Source: DASUBV01 sp963725175
GTDB lineage: Bacteria > Actinomycetota > Actinomycetes > Streptosporangiales > Streptosporangiaceae
Direction of reading: 5' to 3'
DNA: 64,000 nucleotides
Assembly (NCBI GenBank): GCA_963725175.1
Contig: CAVRXH010000006.1
Coordinates: 682,001-746,000 of the forward strand
Shown here: in pieces, positions 60,460 through 64,000 of the stretch
How the letters are laid out: each line of letters begins with the position of its first letter
Position numbering within the stretch: the first letter of the stretch is position 1
The notes under the pieces: generated by a model
Database searches by the model: none
Told to the model about the DNA's origin: nothing
What the model saw: the letters and a program-made list of their open reading frames with translations, nothing else
Position numbers and translations under genes: made by a program

Positions 60460-62810
60460 CGGACGATCGGCAGGTAGACGGTGAAGGTGGTGCCGCGGCC
60501 GACCGCGCTGGCCACTTCGATCCGGCCGCCGTGCAGCTCGGTGATGGCCTTCGCGGTGGGCAGGCCGAGGCCGGTGCCTGGCACGTGCGCGCCGCGCGCG
60601 TTCGAGGCGCGGAAGAACCGGTCGAACAGGTGATCAAGTTCGGCGGGCGGGATGCCGATGCCGGCGTCGACCACGTCGATCCGCCACTCGCGGTCGTCGT
60701 GGGTGGCCCGCACCTCGACCCGGCCGCCCATCACCGAGAACTTGACCGCGTTCGAGATGAGATTGTCCAGCACCTGCTGGAGCCGCAGGCTGTCGGCGTG
60801 CACGTCCGGCCCGTCCTGCGCGGAGATGTCAAGGATGATCCCGTCGGCCGCCGCGATCGACCAGCCGGTGCGCACCGACTCCCTGGCCACCAGCGGCACC
60901 GAGATGGGCGCCAGGTCGAGGCGCGCCACGCCTTCCTCCAGGCTGCTGAGGTCCAGCAGGTCGGCGACGATCCGCAGCAGCCGCTCGGCGTTGCGCTGGA
61001 TGATGTCGAGGTACTCCCCCGGCTCCGCGCCGAGACCGGGCGCCTCGGAGCGGATCAGCTCGGAGAACGAGACGATCGAGGTCAGCGGGGTACGCAGCTC
61101 GTGCGAGACGGTGGCGAGATAACGGACCCTGGTCTCGTTCAGGTCGCGCAGCTCCACGTTCTGCTCGGCGAGCTGGCGCCGGCTGGCCTGGATCGCCGCC
61201 TCGGTGCGCTTGCGGCTGTGCACATCGGTGAGCGCCGCTACCCGGCCAACCAGGTTGCCGCGCTGGTCCAGCACGCGGCGGACCACCACGTGCACCCAGA
61301 CCTCGCCGCCCGCGGCGGTTTTCAGGCGGCAGTCCGTGGCCAGCTCAGTAGTCCCGCCGCCGCCGCCGCGGTCCCGCATCTCGTCGATCCGCAGCACGTC
61401 GTCCTCGTTGATCGTGGCGCGCCAGTTCTCGCCGAGTACCTCGCCGGCCGTCACGCCCGACATCTCGCACCACTTGTCGTTCACGAACCGGCAGCGGCCC
61501 TCCAGGTCGGTCTGCACGATGCCGACGGGTACCAGATCAGACAGCAGCCGGAACCTGGCATCGCCCTCGGCCACCGCCATGGTGGCGTTCTCCAGTTCGC
61601 TGGCGTCCCGCAGGAAGCCGAAGAAGTACGTCTGGCTGCCGAGCTGGACCGGCATCGGGGTCAGCTCGACGGGCCGCTCGCTGCCGTCCGCGCGCAGCGC
61701 CCGCAGCCGGACCTTGCGGGTGACCCCGCTGCGGTCCCCGGTGGCCAGGAAGCCGACCATCGCGTCCACGAACGGCTGCCGGAACGTCTCGGGGACCAGC
61801 GTCTCCGGCATGTCCAGGCCGAGCACCTCGGCGCGTGCCCGGCCGAACAGCTCCTCGGCGGCGGGGTTGAACTCCCGGATCCGGCGGGCCGAGTCGACCG
61901 CGACGATCGCCGCGGGCGCGCCGGCGACCAGGGCCCTGGCCAGGGCGTCGCCTGCCGCCGGGCTGGCCGGCCCGCCGGGCGTCAGCGCGGGCCAGGGCGA
62001 GGGGCGCTCCTGGTCGCGCGCCCGGCCGCCGGCGCCGTTTCCGGTGCTGGCGTCGGCGCCGGAAACGGCAGCGTTGCCGTTCCGGTGGGTTGTCCCGGCG
62101 CCGGTCGCACCGGACCGCCGCCGGCGGCCGGGCCGGACGAGCCGCAGGCTTGGCCGCAGGTCATCGCCGGGGAAGTTCCTGCCGGGGGCATCCCGGTCGC
62201 CGGCATCCCGGTCGGCTGGGCTCTCGCCGGGCTGAGCGGAGGCCGGCTGGGCAGAGGCCGGCTGAGCGGGGCCGGGCCTGGCCTGCTGGCCGAGGTCGTG
62301 CACGGCGGGCCGCGCGGGCAGCGGCAAGATGGCCACGAGGCTGGCCAGCGCCTTCAGGGTCGATCGCGCGCCGGCCTTCCACTGGGCTCCCTCGCCGATG
62401 ACAGCCAGCGCGCAGGGCTGCCGGCCCGCGGCCGGCTCGGCCGGGGCGACCAGCAGGCTGACCGGGCCGCTGCCGGAATCCAGCCGGACCTGCACGGCAT
62501 TCCCGGTGGTGAGGGCATGGCTGCCGTGCGCGGCCCAGGCCGACCTGACCTGGGCCATCAGCATCAGGTCATTGCGTGCCTCGGGCGGGTGCACGGCGTC
62601 CTCGCCCACCGGCCACGCCGAGCCAGGCCGGACCGTCAGCGCGGCCCTGGCGCCGAAGTCCGCGGCCACCCGCTCCAGCAGCCCGGCCAGCGCGGGCGGT
62701 GCGCCACCCGGCGGCAGCAGGGTGGTGAGGGCACCTTCGAGCAGGGCGGCCCGCACCCCGGCAGCCGGGTGCCCGGCACCACCCGGTGCCCGTCGCGGCT
62801 CGCAGCTCAT
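60456..62810 (-). CDS. PAS-domain sensor histidine kinase
   Basis: A 784-residue soluble kinase. N-terminal GAF-like region (about 25-170), a disordered Pro/Arg/Gly linker (about 175-290), two PAS domains (ALVAGAPAAIVAVDSARRI; FRLLSDLVPVGIVQTDLEG), then HisKA with the phospho-His in YLATVSHELRTPLTSIV and HATPase_c with LDNLISNAVKF, DAGIGIPPAEL and GTGLGLPTAKAITE. It senses a cytoplasmic or diffusible signal through PAS and passes phosphate to the adjoining OmpR regulator and possibly to the receiver of the PIG-L fusion. ATG 62810, no strong ribosome site. Confidence 0.9.
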   Translation of the reverse strand: MSCEPRRAPGGAGHPAAGVRAALLEGALTTLLPPGGAPPALAGLLERVAADFGARAALTVRPGSAWPVGEDAVHPPEARNDLMLMAQVRSAWAAHGSHALTTGNAVQVRLDSGSGPVSLLVAPAEPAAGRQPCALAVIGEGAQWKAGARSTLKALASLVAILPLPARPAVHDLGQQARPGPAQPASAQPASAQPGESPADRDAGDRDAPGRNFPGDDLRPSLRLVRPGRRRRSGATGAGTTHRNGNAAVSGADASTGNGAGGRARDQERPSPWPALTPGGPASPAAGDALARALVAGAPAAIVAVDSARRIREFNPAAEELFGRARAEVLGLDMPETLVPETFRQPFVDAMVGFLATGDRSGVTRKVRLRALRADGSERPVELTPMPVQLGSQTYFFGFLRDASELENATMAVAEGDARFRLLSDLVPVGIVQTDLEGRCRFVNDKWCEMSGVTAGEVLGENWRATINEDDVLRIDEMRDRGGGGGTTELATDCRLKTAAGGEVWVHVVVRRVLDQRGNLVGRVAALTDVHSRKRTEAAIQASRRQLAEQNVELRDLNETRVRYLATVSHELRTPLTSIVSFSELIRSEAPGLGAEPGEYLDIIQRNAERLLRIVADLLDLSSLEEGVARLDLAPISVPLVARESVRTGWSIAAADGIILDISAQDGPDVHADSLRLQQVLDNLISNAVKFSVMGGRVEVRATHDDREWRIDVVDAGIGIPPAELDHLFDRFFRASNARGAHVPGTGLGLPTAKAITELHGGRIEVASAVGRGTTFTVYLPIVR

Positions 62811-63010
62811 GACCCGATTGCCCCCGATGCCCCCGTTGGCCCTGTGGCGTCCCGGCCAGCCAGCCCGCCTGCCCGCCTGCTCTCACCAGCGTTCCCGCCC
62901 GGTCGCCGGGCAATCGCGAGCACCCATCAAGGGCATACCCCCCGCTACCGGGCGAGCCGCCGCCGCGGCACCAGGGGCCGGGGCATCCGGAGGCTGGCCA
63001 GCAGGGAAAA
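62811..63010. other. Spacer upstream of the PAS kinase
   Basis: Between the kinase start and the yceI terminator. It should hold the kinase operon promoter, but I see no convincing hexamers; no gene is evident. Confidence 0.3.
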
Positions 63011-63053
63011 CGCTCGTGCCCGCGCCCCGTTCTTCGGGGTGCGGGCACGAGCG
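63011..63053 (-). terminator. Intrinsic terminator of yceI
   Basis: Arms of 19 bases (63011-63029 and 63035-63053) with one mismatch and a 5-base loop, followed on the minus strand by TTTTCCC. A textbook Rho-independent terminator 28 bases after the yceI stop. Confidence 0.8.
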
Positions 63054-63080
63054 CCACAGCGGGCTGACTGGGCTGCAGGC

Positions 63081-63641
63081 TCAGGAGGCCAGGACCGCCT
63101 CGATCTCCAGGTGCAGGGTGATCTTGTCGGCTACCACCACGCCGCCGTTCTGCATCGGGGCGTTGAAGCTCACGTTGAAGTCGCGCCGGTTCAGCTCACC
63201 GGTCGCGGTGAAGCCGGCCCTGGTGCCGCCGTAAGGGTCGGGGCCGAAGCCGTTCAGCTCCAGGCGCAGCGGGACGCTCTTGGTAACGCCCTTGAGGGTG
63301 AGCTCGCCGTCGAGGACGAACTCGCCGTCCTCGGAGCGGATGCCCGTGGACCGGTAGGTCATGGTGGGGTACTTCTCGACCTCGAAGAAGTCCTCGCCCT
63401 TGATGTGCCCGTCGCGCTGCTCGTTGCCGGTGTCGAGGGACCCGAGGCTGATCTCGGCGGTGACCGAGGAGCTCGCCGGGTCCTCGCCGGTGACGAGCTG
63501 GCCGGAGAAGTCGGTGAACCGGCCGCGGACCTTGCTCACCATCATGTGCCGGACCGAGAAGCCGACCTCGGAGTGCACCGGGTCGATGCTCCAGGTGCCC
63601 GCGATATAGCCGGGGATCTCGACCGTGGTTGCTTCCGTCAT
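63081..63641 (-). CDS. YceI family lipid-binding-like protein
   Basis: A 186-residue YceI-fold (lipocalin-like beta barrel) protein without a signal peptide: GTWSIDPVHSEVGFSVRHMMVSKVRG, EISLGSLDTGNEQRDGHIKGEDFFEVEKYP, LTLKGVTKSVPLRLE and FNAPMQNGGVVVADKITLHLE (each read in part). Family members bind polyisoprenoids or similar amphiphiles; the actinobacterial role is unclear. ATG 63641 has GGGAG upstream. Divergent from a MarR gene with a palindrome in between. Confidence 0.88.
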   Translation of the reverse strand: MTEATTVEIPGYIAGTWSIDPVHSEVGFSVRHMMVSKVRGRFTDFSGQLVTGEDPASSSVTAEISLGSLDTGNEQRDGHIKGEDFFEVEKYPTMTYRSTGIRSEDGEFVLDGELTLKGVTKSVPLRLELNGFGPDPYGGTRAGFTATGELNRRDFNVSFNAPMQNGGVVVADKITLHLEIEAVLAS

Positions 63642-63680
63642 GGCTACTCCCGTGGGATACGTGGCTAAGCTGTTGGTTGA

Positions 63681-63695
63681 ATACTCAAGGAGTAT
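63681..63695. promoter_or_regulatory. Palindromic operator ATACTCAAGGAGTAT
   Basis: ATACTC-AAG-GAGTAT, a perfect 6+3+6 palindrome between yceI and marR; a GAGTAT half-site recurs at the marR -10 region (63733-63738). A likely MarR operator controlling both genes. Confidence 0.6.
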
Positions 63696-63735
63696 CACCG
63701 CGGCCGGATTTTGTCAAACTCTCAACTACATCGAG

Positions 63736-63741
63736 TATGAT
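63736..63741 (+). promoter_or_regulatory. -10 box of the marR gene, leaderless start
   Basis: TATGAT exactly 6 nt before GTG 63748; TTGTCA lies 19 bases upstream of it (63711-63716). Overlaps a GAGTAT operator half-site. Confidence 0.5.
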
Positions 63742-63747
63742 GGCTTC

Positions 63748-64000
63748 GTGGAGCAGACACCGACCCGCTGGCTGACCGACGCCGAGCAGCGGACCTGGCG
63801 GGCCTTCCTGGGCGCGTCCCGCAAGCTGTTCGCCGAGGTGGAGGGGCAGCTGCAGCATGAGGCCGGGATCCCGCACGCCTACTACGAGATCCTGGTCAGG
63901 CTCTCCGAGGCACCGCGCCGTGAGCTGCGGATGACTCAGCTCGCCGACGCATCGGTCTCCAGCAAGAGCAGGCTCTCGCACGCTGTCGCCCGCCTCGAGG
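63748..64000 (+). CDS. MarR-family transcriptional regulator, 5' part
   Basis: The first 84 residues are visible before the window ends. The protein begins VEQTPTRWLTDAEQRTWRAFLGASRKL and continues with HAYYEILVRLSEAPRRELRMTQLADASVSSKSRLSHAVARLE (each read in part), the MarR winged-helix pattern. MarR proteins are dimeric repressors of divergent or own genes, released by small ligands; yceI is the natural target here. The start is GTG, leaderless by position of the -10 box. Confidence 0.87.
   Translation, partial: MEQTPTRWLTDAEQRTWRAFLGASRKLFAEVEGQLQHEAGIPHAYYEILVRLSEAPRRELRMTQLADASVSSKSRLSHAVARLE

Noticed and set aside
60408..63668. Plus-strand open frame of over 1000 codons
   Set aside because: It runs antisense through four well-supported minus-strand genes (OmpR regulator, PAS kinase, yceI and spacer) and has no recognisable domain.
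1..64000. tRNA, rRNA or riboswitch genes
   Set aside because: No cloverleaf-like or rRNA-like sequence was recognised by eye; a dedicated scan (tRNAscan-SE, Rfam) would be decisive.

Overview
The window is high-G+C DNA with strong GC3 bias and actinomycete marker families: a conservon-type sensor kinase/Roadblock/DUF742 set, DUF4193, GuaB1 with CBS domains, a ferrochelatase with a C-terminal cysteine cluster, and several genes whose start codon lies 6-7 nt after a TANNNT -10 box (leaderless type). It is probably a chromosomal piece of a soil-type Actinomycetota outside the best-known models; I cannot name the genus. Several otherwise normal genes (conservon kinase, aldo/keto reductase, winged-helix protein, GPP34 protein, lactone oxidase, guaB1) carry single-base frameshifts. 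At least two fall in C or G runs, which points to draft-quality sequence as much as to real decay.

Layout. 0-4 kb: conservon signalling operon on the minus strand. 4.3-9.8 kb: NMT1/THI5-type binding lipoprotein, acyl-CoA dehydrogenase, FHA protein, PAP2 phosphatase, amino-acid permease. 9.8-15.8 kb: GPP34 protein with a His-rich tail, winged-helix protein, aldo/keto reductase, amidohydrolase, DUF1697 protein; two long hairpins with a shared core sit here. 15.8-17.3 kb: poorly coding stretch and a degenerate integrase. 17.5-31 kb: DUF4193, a 1531-residue pseudokinase full of tandem repeats, then housekeeping genes (inositol phosphatase, ferrochelatase, transglycosylase, MFS transporter, lactone oxidase, TetR, GuaB1).

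31.1-49.1 kb is the most interesting part. It looks like an undescribed cyclitol/pseudosugar biosynthetic cluster. A Gfo/Idh/MocA oxidoreductase and a NarL-type two-component pair (all three with rare TTA codons) precede an eleven-gene, largely translationally coupled plus-strand operon: GH5 hydrolase, tandem sugar phosphate cyclase (degenerate half plus intact half), ROK kinase-zinc dehydrogenase fusion, phosphoglucose-isomerase-like protein, HAD phosphatase, ABC-2 exporter (2 genes), GT2 glycosyltransferase, second Gfo/Idh/MocA oxidoreductase, xylose-isomerase-like TIM barrel, GT4 glycosyltransferase. The logic (cyclise a sugar phosphate, phosphorylate, oxidise/epimerise, dephosphorylate, glycosylate, export) recalls acarbose/validamycin-type pathways, but I see no aminotransferase or nucleotidyltransferase. 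The block is bounded on the left by the 3' end of guaB1 and on the right, at 51.9 kb, by a decayed copy of the same guaB1 3' end, suggesting an inserted or duplicated island.

49.2-64 kb: secreted IPT/TIG protein, D-Ala-D-Ala carboxypeptidase, two small membrane proteins, three tandem 76-bp hairpin units, a Tat-exported purple-acid-phosphatase-like enzyme, DUF4870 protein, an operon joining a PAS histidine kinase, an OmpR regulator, a receiver-PIG-L deacetylase fusion and an ATP-grasp enzyme, then yceI divergent from a marR gene cut by the window end, with a palindromic operator between them.
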